Virus record (IMG/VR): IMGVR_UViG_3300025012_000193
Span: 1-38,153 of that record
Direction: 5' to 3' (one strand)
DNA length: 38,153 nucleotides
From: a virus
Shown piece by piece: positions 6,357 through 12,424 of this stretch (position 1 is the first letter of the stretch; each line of letters opens with the position of its first letter). The translations under genes were made by a program, and so were the position numbers. The notes beneath the pieces were generated by a model, which was not told the origin of the DNA, ran no database searches, and was given only the letters and a program-made list of their open reading frames with translations.

Positions 6357-7402
6357 GGGCTATGCGGAATCTTAGTCTGTTCACGGGTAGCGGCATCGGA
6401 GACTATGCCGCGAAACAAGCGGGAATCACCACTGTCGCCCAGTGCGAGAACGATCCGGCTTGCCAGTTTGCCTTGCGTAAACTGTGGCCTGAGTGCTACC
6501 TATTCGGAAACGTGAAGGATGTATCAGCCAAGTCTCTTTGGGAACGTGGGCTTTGGCCCATTGACATCATCAGCGGCGGATTCCCGTGTACGGACATCTC
6601 CACGGCCGGCAGAGGCACGGGCATTGAGGGCAGCCGCTCGGGTCTATGGCGAGAGATGTTCCGGGTTATCCGCCAAGTCCGACCTGCTTGGCTGGTTGTG
6701 GAGAACGTATCTGTTATCCGTGTGCGAGGCGTCGACCGGGTTCTTGCTCCGCTGGAGAGAATCGGCTACACCTGCTGGCCATTGGTGGTTGGTTCTTGGT
6801 CGGTCGGAGCCCCGCACAAAAGGGATCGGGTCTGGATCGTTGCGCGACGAATGGACGACGCCGACGAGACACGACGGACAACATGGGATGCAAACGGAGA
6901 AACGAGCAAACGATCCGAAGCACTTGGGGCAATGTCTACAGTACGACGTGAAGGTACTCTGGCCAACACCGGACGCTTCGGTGTTTCAGGAGGGCGAGTC
7001 GCCCGAGACCTGGCTTGCCAGGCGGGAGCAACTGAAACAGACGGCGAACAACGGGAACGGCTGCGGGACTCCGCTGGCGATGGCGGTGCAACTGGAGAAC
7101 TGGGGAACGCCCCGAGTGACGAACAAGTTAGTCGCTGGCCAAGTCGCCCCGACGAGCCCCAGCACGCCTGGGAAGCCCCGAGGCTCATTGAATTCGGCGT
7201 GGGTGCGGAGCCTAATGGGCTGGCCGGACGAATACTGGCAAGCCTTGGAAGCGGCGGTAACGGAATACCACCTCACAAAGCCGCCAGCCGGGCGAACAAG
7301 AGCCTCTTGAAAATCATCGGAAATGGGTGGCAGTTTGAGATACCGGCGATGATTTACAGGTGGATTGTGGAACAGAATGCCGCCTTGCGTGACCCGGAAT
7401 GA
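6353..7402 (+). CDS. C5-cytosine DNA methyltransferase (Dcm-like)
   Basis: A 349-residue protein with the ordered motifs of C5-cytosine methyltransferases: motif I LSLFTGSGIGDYAA, motif IV GGFPCTDIS with the catalytic Cys at residue 79, motif VI VVENV (117-119), motif VIII VGAPHKRDRVWIVA and a C-terminal IIGNGWQFEIP resembling motif X. It transfers methyl from S-adenosylmethionine to carbon 5 of cytosine. The variable stretch between about residues 165 and 310, where target recognition should lie, is low-complexity in feel and is also open in a second frame (see 6519-7310). The start at 6353 overlaps the previous stop; an ATG nine bases later is an alternative. It likely protects phage DNA from restriction. 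Confidence 0.92.
   Translation: MRAMRNLSLFTGSGIGDYAAKQAGITTVAQCENDPACQFALRKLWPECYLFGNVKDVSAKSLWERGLWPIDIISGGFPCTDISTAGRGTGIEGSRSGLWREMFRVIRQVRPAWLVVENVSVIRVRGVDRVLAPLERIGYTCWPLVVGSWSVGAPHKRDRVWIVARRMDDADETRRTTWDANGETSKRSEALGAMSTVRREGTLANTGRFGVSGGRVARDLACQAGATETDGEQRERLRDSAGDGGATGELGNAPSDEQVSRWPSRPDEPQHAWEAPRLIEFGVGAEPNGLAGRILASLGSGGNGIPPHKAASRANKSLLKIIGNGWQFEIPAMIYRWIVEQNAALRDPE
6519..7310 (+). CDS. Overprinted ORF inside the cytosine methyltransferase gene
   Basis: A 263-codon frame lies wholly inside the methyltransferase gene in another + strand frame. It starts MYQPSLFGNVGFGP and contains LLRWRESATPAGHWWLVLG, RTKGIGSGS, VLWPTPDAS, NGNGCGTPLAMAVQ and GSLNSAWVRSLMGWPDEYW. From memory these segments match the order of a family of phage and bacterial proteins that have SLF-like starts, W-P-T-P repeats and an L-N-P-x-W-V-E-x-L-M-G-x-P ending and that occur next to cytosine methyltransferases. 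The first third is necessarily shaped by the methyltransferase catalytic motifs, but the last third overlaps a variable region and still keeps the pattern. No strong ribosome-binding site is seen. Confidence 0.5.
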   Translation: MYQPSLFGNVGFGPLTSSAADSRVRTSPRPAEARALRAAARVYGERCSGLSAKSDLLGWLWRTYLLSVCEASTGFLLRWRESATPAGHWWLVLGRSEPRTKGIGSGSLRDEWTTPTRHDGQHGMQTEKRANDPKHLGQCLQYDVKVLWPTPDASVFQEGESPETWLARREQLKQTANNGNGCGTPLAMAVQLENWGTPRVTNKLVAGQVAPTSPSTPGKPRGSLNSAWVRSLMGWPDEYWQALEAAVTEYHLTKPPAGRTRAS

Positions 7403-7560
7403 CGCCAACCCCAGCCATGCGCCGCGCCGCCGAGGAACTCTTGGAAGAGTTGGACGCCGGATGGCTCCACGTCATCAAGGTGCCGTTCGATCAGAGGAAG
7501 ATGCTCGTCTGGCTGCGCGACAGCCAAGCCCAGCAGCACAAGTCGGGGACCACCGAATGA
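7399..7560 (+). CDS. Small hypothetical protein (53 aa)
   Basis: A 53-residue ORF coupled at both ends by ATGA overlaps, to the cytosine methyltransferase before it and the primase after it. The product is a good protein: a charged helix (AMRRAAEELLEELDAGW) then a beta-like stretch (LHVIKVPFDQRKMLVWLRD). No family is recognised. Confidence 0.65.
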   Translation: MTPTPAMRRAAEELLEELDAGWLHVIKVPFDQRKMLVWLRDSQAQQHKSGTTE

Positions 7561-8486
7561 TGGCAGCGGCAGACACAGAACGAGAGTGGCAACGGGTAAG
7601 CAAGGCCGAGCCTTGCCCGATTTGTTCGCACGATTCATGGTGCCGAATCGGGACAAAGGTGGTCCACTGTAATCGGGTTGAGAGTGCGAAGCCAGCGAAG
7701 GGCGGCGGTTGGTATCACCCGCGCACCGACGCAGTTTCACCCCTCCCAGAGATCCACCGCAAGAGACCGCTACCGAAGACAGACGAGGAACTGGATAGCC
7801 GATACCATGTGATGATGGATCGCTGGTACGGAAGTTCTCCTGAGAAGCTGACGGAGCTAGCCCGCCTGTTTGGTGTTAGCGCGACGAGTCTGGACGCACT
7901 CGGCGTCGGGTGGAACGGGTGTTGTTGGGCCATCCCCGAGCGAAGCCCGTCTGGCATGATAACTGACATCAGCATGCGGGCGGTAGATGGCGCGAAGTGG
8001 ATGGTCACCGGCGGTCGACGCGGGCTTGTCTATGCCGATGGTTTCGTGCGTGTTTCGTCGCATTCGATTCTGATCGTCGAGGGCATGAGCGACACGGCCG
8101 CCGCGATGACGCTTGGCTTGGCGGCCATCGGACGGCCGAGTAACTGCACGGGCGGAAAGATGCTGGCCGAATTGCTTCGCGGATGGCAGGGAAAAATCAT
8201 CGTCATGGGAGAAAACGATCGGCGGGAGCCGAAGCCGATTCCTGGCTTTCCTCATCGTGCCTATTGCAACGGATGCCAGCGATGCTGGCCGGGCCAGTAC
8301 GGTATGATGGTTGTGGCGAAAGCCCTGAGAAAAACACTTATTGGCCGTTCTGTGCTGACTCGTTTTCCGCCAAAGGGAGCCAAGGACCTGCGATCATGGG
8401 CCAATGGAGCAATCCGCGATCCTGAGAATGCTGTTGCATGTGCTGCCGTGGGGCAAAGCCTGTTGCGGCAAATCGGTGTGCGGTAA
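7557..8486 (+). CDS. Primase-like protein with zinc finger and Toprim domain
   Basis: The ATG at 7557 is preferred because it forms an ATGA junction with the previous ORF and because the upstream extension of the frame is Arg/Pro-rich shadow sequence. The 309-residue product has an N-terminal zinc-binding segment (PCPICSHDSWCR, then VVHCNRV) and a central Toprim domain (SHSILIVEGMSDTAAAM, then KIIVMGENDRR) with the Glu and Asp that hold magnesium. A second Cys cluster (YCNGCQRCWPG) lies inside the Toprim region. This is the layout of phage primases or primase-helicase N-terminal halves that make RNA primers for replication; no helicase domain is fused. The helicase at the window start may be its partner. 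Confidence 0.8.
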   Translation: MMAAADTEREWQRVSKAEPCPICSHDSWCRIGTKVVHCNRVESAKPAKGGGWYHPRTDAVSPLPEIHRKRPLPKTDEELDSRYHVMMDRWYGSSPEKLTELARLFGVSATSLDALGVGWNGCCWAIPERSPSGMITDISMRAVDGAKWMVTGGRRGLVYADGFVRVSSHSILIVEGMSDTAAAMTLGLAAIGRPSNCTGGKMLAELLRGWQGKIIVMGENDRREPKPIPGFPHRAYCNGCQRCWPGQYGMMVVAKALRKTLIGRSVLTRFPPKGAKDLRSWANGAIRDPENAVACAAVGQSLLRQIGVR

Positions 8487-8517
8487 TCTTGCGAGATTCT
8501 AGGCTGAAAGGAATAAC

Positions 8518-8871
8518 ATGAAACGACTCCGGGTGTATATCGCCAGCCCATATTCCAAGCCAGATCCGTGTATCAATACGCGAGAGGCAATTGATGCTGC
8601 GAATCATCTCTTGGGTGGCGGGCTCATTCCTTTCGTTCCGCACTTGGCCCACTTTTGGCATACGGTTACCCCCAAACCATACGAAGAATGGCTCGCATAC
8701 GATGACGCTTGGATCGACGTATGCGACGCCATGCTTAGGCTACCGGGCGAATCAAGCGGGGCCGACCGGGAGACGGCGAAGGCCAAGGCGTTGGGTATTC
8801 CGGTGTTCGAGACGTTCAAGGACTTATTTGCGTGGCAAAAGGCTGCCCTCGCCCGCGAAAAGACGGCTTGA
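8518..8871 (+). CDS. DUF4406/DUF1937-like nucleoside deoxyribosyltransferase-fold protein
   Basis: A 117-residue protein starting MKRLRVYIASPYSKPD, with NTREAIDAANHLL, LIPFVPHLAHFWH, YDDAWIDVCDAMLRLPGES and a closing LGIPVFETF. This succession is typical of the small nucleoside 2-deoxyribosyltransferase-like proteins (DUF4406/DUF1937) common in phages, which are thought to act on nucleotides or nucleotide sugars. AAAGGA lies before the ATG. Its last codons contain the -35 box of the promoter at 8868. Confidence 0.8.
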   Translation: MKRLRVYIASPYSKPDPCINTREAIDAANHLLGGGLIPFVPHLAHFWHTVTPKPYEEWLAYDDAWIDVCDAMLRLPGESSGADRETAKAKALGIPVFETFKDLFAWQKAALAREKTA

Positions 8872-8895
8872 CTCGCGTAGAACCTGTGGTATAAT
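8868..8895 (+). promoter_or_regulatory. Strong sigma70-type promoter with extended -10
   Basis: TTGACT (8868-8873), 16 bases, then a perfect TATAAT (8890-8895) preceded by TGG, an extended -10 element. Predicted transcription starts near 8902. It drives the tRNA-like element at 8978-9101 and the XRE regulator gene at 9123. It is the best promoter by eye in the window. Confidence 0.75.
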
Positions 8896-8942
8896 GCGAC
8901 GTATTCGGTATCTGCGAAATCCAACCGTGAAGGCTAGTATCG

Positions 8943-8959
8943 AAAGGGAAGAGATTTGA
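8943..8959 (+). repeat. Left copy of a 17-base direct repeat flanking the tRNA-like element
   Basis: AAAGGGAAGAGATTTGA here and AAAGGGAAGAGAGTTGA at 9110-9126 differ at one position. Each contains a purine-rich ribosome-binding site followed at the same spacing by a TTG. The right copy initiates the XRE gene; the left copy would initiate a 22-codon ORF (8956-9024, MSYWGEVWSGG...) that runs into the tRNA-like element. Confidence 0.7.
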
Positions 8960-9024
8960 GTTATTGGGGCGAAGTTTGGAGCGGCGGCGTGAAAGAGCAC
9001 GCTAGGACAAGTGATCGGCTGTGA
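8956..9024 (+). CDS. Possible short leader ORF (22 aa)
   Basis: TTG-started ORF behind the left copy of the duplicated ribosome-binding site, encoding a 22-residue peptide that ends inside the central arm of the tRNA-like fold. If translated, ribosomes would disturb that RNA, so it could be a regulatory leader. No homology is recognised. Confidence 0.25.
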   Translation: MSYWGEVWSGGVKEHARTSDRL

Positions 9025-9101
9025 CGTATCTTGGAAATGCGAAATGACCAGCCTGGAGTCCGAGTAACCTATACCAGCCGGTGCAATTCCGGCCCGCTCC
9101 A
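8978..9101 (+). ncRNA. tRNA-like structured RNA with an extended central arm
   Basis: A perfect 7-bp acceptor-like stem joins GGAGCGG (8978-8984) and CCGCTCC (9094-9100). Stacked directly on it is a 5-bp T-arm, GCCGG (9077-9081) with CCGGC (9089-9093), around a 7-base loop TGCAATT that differs from the T-loop consensus mainly at its second base. A D-like arm GCGT/ACGC (8987-8990, 8999-9002) follows the acceptor at the normal distance. In place of a 17-base anticodon arm there is a long stacked arm: GGAC/GTCC (9005-9008, 9058-9061), GGCTG/CAGCC (9017-9021, 9049-9053) and CGTAT/ATGCG (9025-9029, 9037-9041) capped by loop CTTGGAA, which would place a UGG (proline) anticodon. The D-loop lacks GG and no CCA is encoded. 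It is too long for an ordinary tRNA, so it may be a tRNA mimic or a decayed tRNA. Confidence 0.55.
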
Positions 9102-9109
9102 CTATATAC

Positions 9110-9126
9110 AAAGGGAAGAGAGTTGA
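9110..9126 (+). repeat. Right copy of the 17-base direct repeat
   Basis: One mismatch from 8943-8959. This copy supplies the ribosome-binding site GGGAAGAG and the TTG start of the XRE gene. Confidence 0.7.
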
Positions 9127-9338
9127 CACCACAGATACTTCAGCCACGGTTCGGCGAACGGCTCAAACTGGCCAGAGCAAGATCGAAGCTGACGCAGCGT
9201 GAAGCGGCGAAGCGGGCGAACATCATCCCCATGTATTTGTGCACGTTGGAAAAAGGGACGGCCGTGCCAAGCATGGACTGTGCGGCCCGGTTGGCGGACG
9301 TGTTGGGGACAAGTCTGGCGTGGTTAGTGAAGGTGTAA
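9123..9338 (+). CDS. XRE-family helix-turn-helix regulator
   Basis: A 71-residue protein with TTG start, chosen because AAAGGGAAGAGAG lies directly upstream; the open frame further up runs through the tRNA-like element. Residues 10-65 are a complete lambda-Cro/XRE helix-turn-helix: FGERLKLARARSKLTQREAA, then LCTLEKGTAVPSMDCAARLA and LGTSLAWLV. It probably binds operators near the 8868 promoter and regulates early genes, perhaps including itself. It is the only Cro/CI-like protein visible. Confidence 0.88.
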   Translation: MTPQILQPRFGERLKLARARSKLTQREAAKRANIIPMYLCTLEKGTAVPSMDCAARLADVLGTSLAWLVKV

Positions 9339-9378
9339 CGCGAAATGACCCATATTGATTCGAGAAAGGAACCGAGCA

Positions 9379-9909
9379 ATGAAGCTGACTGGGTATCAAT
9401 TACGAGAGGCCCTTCGCCGTTGGGAATTGCGGCGGAAAGCAGCGGAAGCCCAGTTCCGGGAGTGCATTTGGGTTTTCCCCGGAGAAGAGAAAATTCACCC
9501 GAGGGAGGCAGGCGGGGAGTTGGCACTCTGCGAGGATGCGTGTGCTGTGATCCAAGAGGCGCAGCAACGCTACAACATGATCGTGCCTCTTGGAAATCCG
9601 CCGCTAAAATCACTGGCCTATGGCGTGAAAGCGATCGGAGGCTACGGCCGCCTGGAAAAGCTCTGGCGTGATACGGCTGTCGAGCACAAGGACCGCTACG
9701 AGCAACGCGAATCAAGGCAGCGGACGGCCGACTCAGTTCATGCTGTAAGGCAGATCAGCGTCCGGGATGCCCTGAAGATAGCGCATAAGGCGGCGGAGAC
9801 AGCGGGAAACATTCGGGCGGCCATAGGCTCGGCAAATAACACGGTGGTAGAGAGTGACAGACTCAACCTAACAGAGGAGGACTGTGCGACATTCTTCGGG
9901 ACAGAATGA
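9379..9909 (+). CDS. Hypothetical helical protein, DIP1984-like N-terminus
   Basis: ATG at 9379 is preferred over 9355 because AAAGGA lies 10 bases upstream. The 176-residue product is mostly helical and charged: LTGYQLREALRRWELRRKAA, then ALCEDACAVIQEAQQRYN. The first 70 residues vaguely recall DIP1984/DUF6847-type coiled-coil proteins, which I cannot confirm. The C-terminal part has no match. It follows the XRE gene. Confidence 0.65.
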   Translation: MKLTGYQLREALRRWELRRKAAEAQFRECIWVFPGEEKIHPREAGGELALCEDACAVIQEAQQRYNMIVPLGNPPLKSLAYGVKAIGGYGRLEKLWRDTAVEHKDRYEQRESRQRTADSVHAVRQISVRDALKIAHKAAETAGNIRAAIGSANNTVVESDRLNLTEEDCATFFGTE

Positions 9910-9920
9910 GGTCCCGAGGG

Positions 9921-10096
9921 CAGAATGGGAGCGATCATTAACTTTCGGTGCGAACCGATGGCGGCATACGATTGGACGGGCCCACACGATGTAGCTCATT
10001 ACTCCGTGACGGTAATGCCGGTACATGGAGCGACTAGCCGGGCACTGTGAACAAACGTAGAGCATAGCTTCGAGCTGTCTCCCATTCTGTTTTTTT
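9921..10096 (+). ncRNA. Candidate structured RNA closed by an 11-bp helix and ending in a T tract
   Basis: The 220-base gap after the previous gene holds CAGAATGGGAG (9921-9931) perfectly complementary to CTCCCATTCTG (10079-10089), followed at once by seven T (10090-10096). Between them are local hairpins, for example 9997-10017 (CATTA/TAATG with inner CCG/CGG) and 10066-10076 (AGCT, TCG loop, AGCT). A long closed domain ending in a helix plus T run resembles an independent small RNA that carries its own terminator. No clear promoter is seen, so it may be processed from the upstream mRNA. Confidence 0.5.
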
Positions 10097-10129
10097 CCTG
10101 AAGACTATTAGGTGAAGGTGTAACGCAAG

Positions 10130-10483
10130 ATGGCCTACTCTGACGCCACCGTAGCATGGGCCGAGCTATGGTCGTCGTGCTGGATTTGCGGCCACCGTGG
10201 GGAATGGCCCCGGTCTCTCGTCTGTCACCATTTTGTAAGAGGGTGCAATCGGAAAACGAACGACTTGGCGACAATCGCCATCGTGTGCGAAGCGTGCCAC
10301 CAAAAGGAACATGACGGCGCCGGGCTTGGGTTGGTAGGATGGATGGCTCTCAAAATGCTCCACGACCCCAGATACTTTGACCGCGAGAAGGTGAACGAAC
10401 TACGGCACCGGGCAAAGAACGCCGTTTCTGAGAAAGAAGTGGCGATCGTGGTGGCAGCGCTATTCCAGAGGGCGCGAAGATGA
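10130..10483 (+). CDS. HNH-like zinc nuclease, second copy
   Basis: A 117-residue protein with CWICGHRGEW, VCHHFVRGCNRKTNDL and VCEACHQKEHDG, giving two CxxC pairs and a central HH, the HNH arrangement. It differs from the HNH protein at 5248 and is not a duplicate. The C-terminal half is helical. The ATG is preceded by a GGTGAAGGTGTAACGC leader, 14 bases of which are repeated at 9328-9341. The role may be DNA processing for packaging or homing. Confidence 0.8.
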   Translation: MAYSDATVAWAELWSSCWICGHRGEWPRSLVCHHFVRGCNRKTNDLATIAIVCEACHQKEHDGAGLGLVGWMALKMLHDPRYFDREKVNELRHRAKNAVSEKEVAIVVAALFQRARR

Positions 10484-10511
10484 TGTTCTGCGCATATCAC
10501 CGGAGGGTGAC

Positions 10512-10703
10512 ATGACACGGCTCAAACTATTTGATAAGGCCAGGCAACGGGCGGTCAAGTTGGTCGACTGGACTGCGTACTGTAGCGACGCCGACTTTCA
10601 GGCATTTAAGAAGGTCGGGGATGAGGAACTGGGCGTGCTGCGGCTGGCAATTCATTTTCTTGAAGCCGCTATTACCGAAGCCCGGTATCAGGCGGAGAGT
10701 TGA
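10512..10703 (+). CDS. Small hypothetical protein (63 aa)
   Basis: A 63-residue mostly helical protein (FDKARQRAVKLVDWTAYC, then LGVLRLAIHFLEAAITEARY) behind a good GGAGGG ribosome-binding site. No family is recognised. It is the first of a run of tightly packed small genes up to 13.4 kb. Confidence 0.65.
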   Translation: MTRLKLFDKARQRAVKLVDWTAYCSDADFQAFKKVGDEELGVLRLAIHFLEAAITEARYQAES

Positions 10704-10705
10704 CC

Positions 10706-10918
10706 GTGGACGCCAAGACGAAGAGGAAGCGGTGCCGTGCTGGCGTGTACCACCGCGACACCTATCGCCGTATTGGCCGTGGGAAATCGGGATTTTCGAT
10801 GCACTACACCCGTGAGCAATGCACCCGTGCGGCGAAGGCAGATGGACGATGCTGGCAGCATCCTCACGATGGCGGAGTTTTGGACGCGGAGTGGGCGCAG
10901 GAATTTATAGAGGAATGA
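10706..10918 (+). CDS. Small basic Cys/His-containing protein (70 aa)
   Basis: GTG at 10706 is chosen over TTG at 10700 because GGAG at 10694-10697 is 8 bases before it. The product is strongly basic at its N-terminus (KTKRKRCRAGVYHRDTYRR) and has two later Cys with His (EQCTRAAKADGRCWQHPH), which may bind zinc or nucleic acid. It ends in an ATGA overlap with the next gene. Confidence 0.6.
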   Translation: MDAKTKRKRCRAGVYHRDTYRRIGRGKSGFSMHYTREQCTRAAKADGRCWQHPHDGGVLDAEWAQEFIEE

Positions 10919-11097
10919 TCGCCAAGACGCTAGGCCGCTGTGCGACGTGCGATACAGAGGTATCGCCAGAGCTCGCCCTGCGGTGGCGTGGCTACTGGTG
11001 GCACTGCCCGTGCTGGCGGTATACGTTTCCTACGCCGGGCCAGGTGATACCGCCAACGATACTGACGCCGTTGGAGGACATGCCGGATGGACTCTAG
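10915..11097 (+). CDS. Small zinc-ribbon-like protein (60 aa)
   Basis: ATG at 10915 gives an ATGA junction with the previous gene. The 60-residue product has two Cys pairs, GRCATCDTE and WHCPCWRY, spaced like a zinc ribbon. The Pro/Thr-rich tail overlaps the next gene by 11 bases. The function is unknown. Confidence 0.6.
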   Translation: MIAKTLGRCATCDTEVSPELALRWRGYWWHCPCWRYTFPTPGQVIPPTILTPLEDMPDGL

Positions 11098-11569
11098 GAC
11101 CGCAGCCCAGCTTCGCGCCGCCGGCATCCCCCCCAGCCGCGTGCCGCCGGGGACTTTGTTGGGCGGGCGCCCGATCGACGCGGCGGAGGAGACGCCAAAG
11201 GCACCCCGGGGGCCGAACAAGACCGAACGGGCGTGGATCGCGCACTTGGATTGGCTCGTGTCAGTCGGCAAGGTGCAATGCTACTGGTACGAACCATTCC
11301 GCCTTCGCCTGACCGACCCGGACCCGCAGACTCGACGGCAGACATTCTTCGTACCAGACTTTTTGGTCGTCATGGCCATGGCGTGGCAATACGGCGATCC
11401 GCGGCCGCGCGTAGTGGAGATAAAGGGGGGCTGGGTGCGCGATGATGCCTCCGTCAAATTCAAGCTCGCCATGGCAGCCTACGGCAAGGCTTTTCGGTTT
11501 TCGATGGTGCAGAAGGTGAAGCTACTCAACTGGCAGACGATCCTCGGGGAGGATTGGTGTGAGCGATGA
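11087..11569 (+). CDS. DUF1064 family PD-(D/E)XK nuclease
   Basis: A 160-residue protein with the DUF1064 layout: NKTERAWIAHLDWLVSVGK, YWYEPFRLRL, TFFVPDFLVV, RVVEIKGGWVRDDASVKFKL and a closing FRFSMVQKV. The PD, E-x-K and downstream Asp/Lys are the metal-binding and catalytic residues of the restriction-like nuclease fold. DUF1064 proteins are frequent in phage replication modules and are thought to be recombination or Holliday-junction nucleases. It starts inside the previous gene. Confidence 0.85.
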   Translation: MDSRTAAQLRAAGIPPSRVPPGTLLGGRPIDAAEETPKAPRGPNKTERAWIAHLDWLVSVGKVQCYWYEPFRLRLTDPDPQTRRQTFFVPDFLVVMAMAWQYGDPRPRVVEIKGGWVRDDASVKFKLAMAAYGKAFRFSMVQKVKLLNWQTILGEDWCER

Positions 11570-11660
11570 TCCTTTTCCCGCGTCCGACGCTTCGGCTTCA
11601 CCCTCGCCCGATACTGACGATTCCGCCGCGCACGCCGGCGAAACAATTCCTGCCGAGTGA
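11559..11660 (+). CDS. Possible small acidic ORF (33 aa)
   Basis: A GTG-started ORF overlapping the end of the DUF1064 gene encodes an acidic Ser/Asp/Pro/Ala-rich peptide (DDPFPASDASASPSPDTDD). In this stretch the competing frame starting at ATG 11566 gives an implausible Arg/Pro-rich sequence, so this frame is the more likely coding one. No family. Confidence 0.35.
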   Translation: MSDDPFPASDASASPSPDTDDSAAHAGETIPAE

Positions 11661-11670
11661 AACGGCTACC

Positions 11671-12039
11671 ATGGGAATGCCACGATACTGGATTGATCGC
11701 AAACCACGCCCTCTGGAAGTCGGGAATCGTGAAGCACGCGCCAAATGGCGGGCGTCCCTACCGAAGGCAGAACTGGTTACGGTCTGCTGGCTGGTGACTT
11801 CGGCTAACGGCAAATCGAAAAGCAAGCGGGCGCAAACATGGCGAATAGCCGGCCAGCCTGGATGGTGGGCGGAATGGGGCTATCAAGGCTACGATGATGC
11901 GGTAGGTGCGGAGGAGATGCCGTCGTACAGGTGCATCGCCATGCGCCCTTACGGTAAGACTAGCGGAATGTCGATTTTGTTCGAGCGAGTTACAACGATT
12001 CCCGAGGATGCTGAAGAGCAGCGCGATGGGAATGTTTGA
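11671..12039 (+). CDS. Hypothetical protein (122 aa)
   Basis: ATG at 11671 (MGMPRYWIDRK) is preferred; an ATGA-coupled ATG at 11566 would add 35 Arg/Pro-rich residues that look like shadow sequence. The product has Trp-rich beta-like stretches (ELVTVCWLVTSANGKSK and WWAEWGYQGYDD) and ends in an acidic tail. No family is recognised. Its 3' end overlaps the next gene by 14 bases. Confidence 0.6.
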   Translation: MGMPRYWIDRKPRPLEVGNREARAKWRASLPKAELVTVCWLVTSANGKSKSKRAQTWRIAGQPGWWAEWGYQGYDDAVGAEEMPSYRCIAMRPYGKTSGMSILFERVTTIPEDAEEQRDGNV

Positions 12040-12424
12040 CGATGTTCGCTGCCTCTATCCACTTCCATGGCCCAAAGTTCAGGATGCCGTTTGGCAATCG
12101 AAGTGCACTCCGGCTCAATTTTGCGATCAGTACGAGATTCGCGCTGACGGTACGCTCTGGCACCAAGCCTATGATGTTCGGATTGAGGAGACTGACAAAG
12201 CGCCGCTGGGATTCTTTCTTCATCAGGACAATCCGCGATGGGAACAAGTCCCATGGGATGGTGAACTGGAAATTCATAAATGTATCGAGCACAACGCTTA
12301 TCTGCAATTCGGGGGTACGTTCTACAGCGCACGGTTGTGGTTTCGTGATGGCGTCGTGAGGGATATGATAACTTCCAAGACAACGTATGGAGAGCAAGAG
12401 GAGCGACGCGATGGGAATACCTAG
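12026..12424 (+). CDS. Hypothetical protein starting MGMFDDVRC (132 aa)
   Basis: ATG at 12026 within the end of the previous gene. The opening MGMFDDVRCLYPLPWPKVQD resembles a known class of small phage/bacterial proteins that begin MGMFD and have strand-rich folds (IRADGTLWHQAYDVRI, EIHKCIEHNAYLQF). No function is assigned to these. The leader GCGATGGGAAT is repeated at the start of the next gene. Confidence 0.65.
   Translation: MGMFDDVRCLYPLPWPKVQDAVWQSKCTPAQFCDQYEIRADGTLWHQAYDVRIEETDKAPLGFFLHQDNPRWEQVPWDGELEIHKCIEHNAYLQFGGTFYSARLWFRDGVVRDMITSKTTYGEQEERRDGNT

Noticed and set aside
8978-9101. tmRNA or ordinary proline tRNA
   Set aside because: The 3' end recalls tmRNA, but the element is far too short for one and has no tag ORF; as tRNA-Pro it has an overlong central arm and lacks D-loop GG.
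9345-9671. 108-codon + strand ORF overlapping the gene at 9379
   Set aside because: Its composition is Pro/Arg/Gly-rich and it has no motif, while the 9379 frame reads as a normal helical protein with a ribosome-binding site.
10819-10914. Upstream in-frame extension of the zinc-ribbon ORF at 10915
   Set aside because: It is antiphase shadow of the gene at 10706 with Trp/Arg-rich composition; the ATGA-coupled ATG at 10915 is better.
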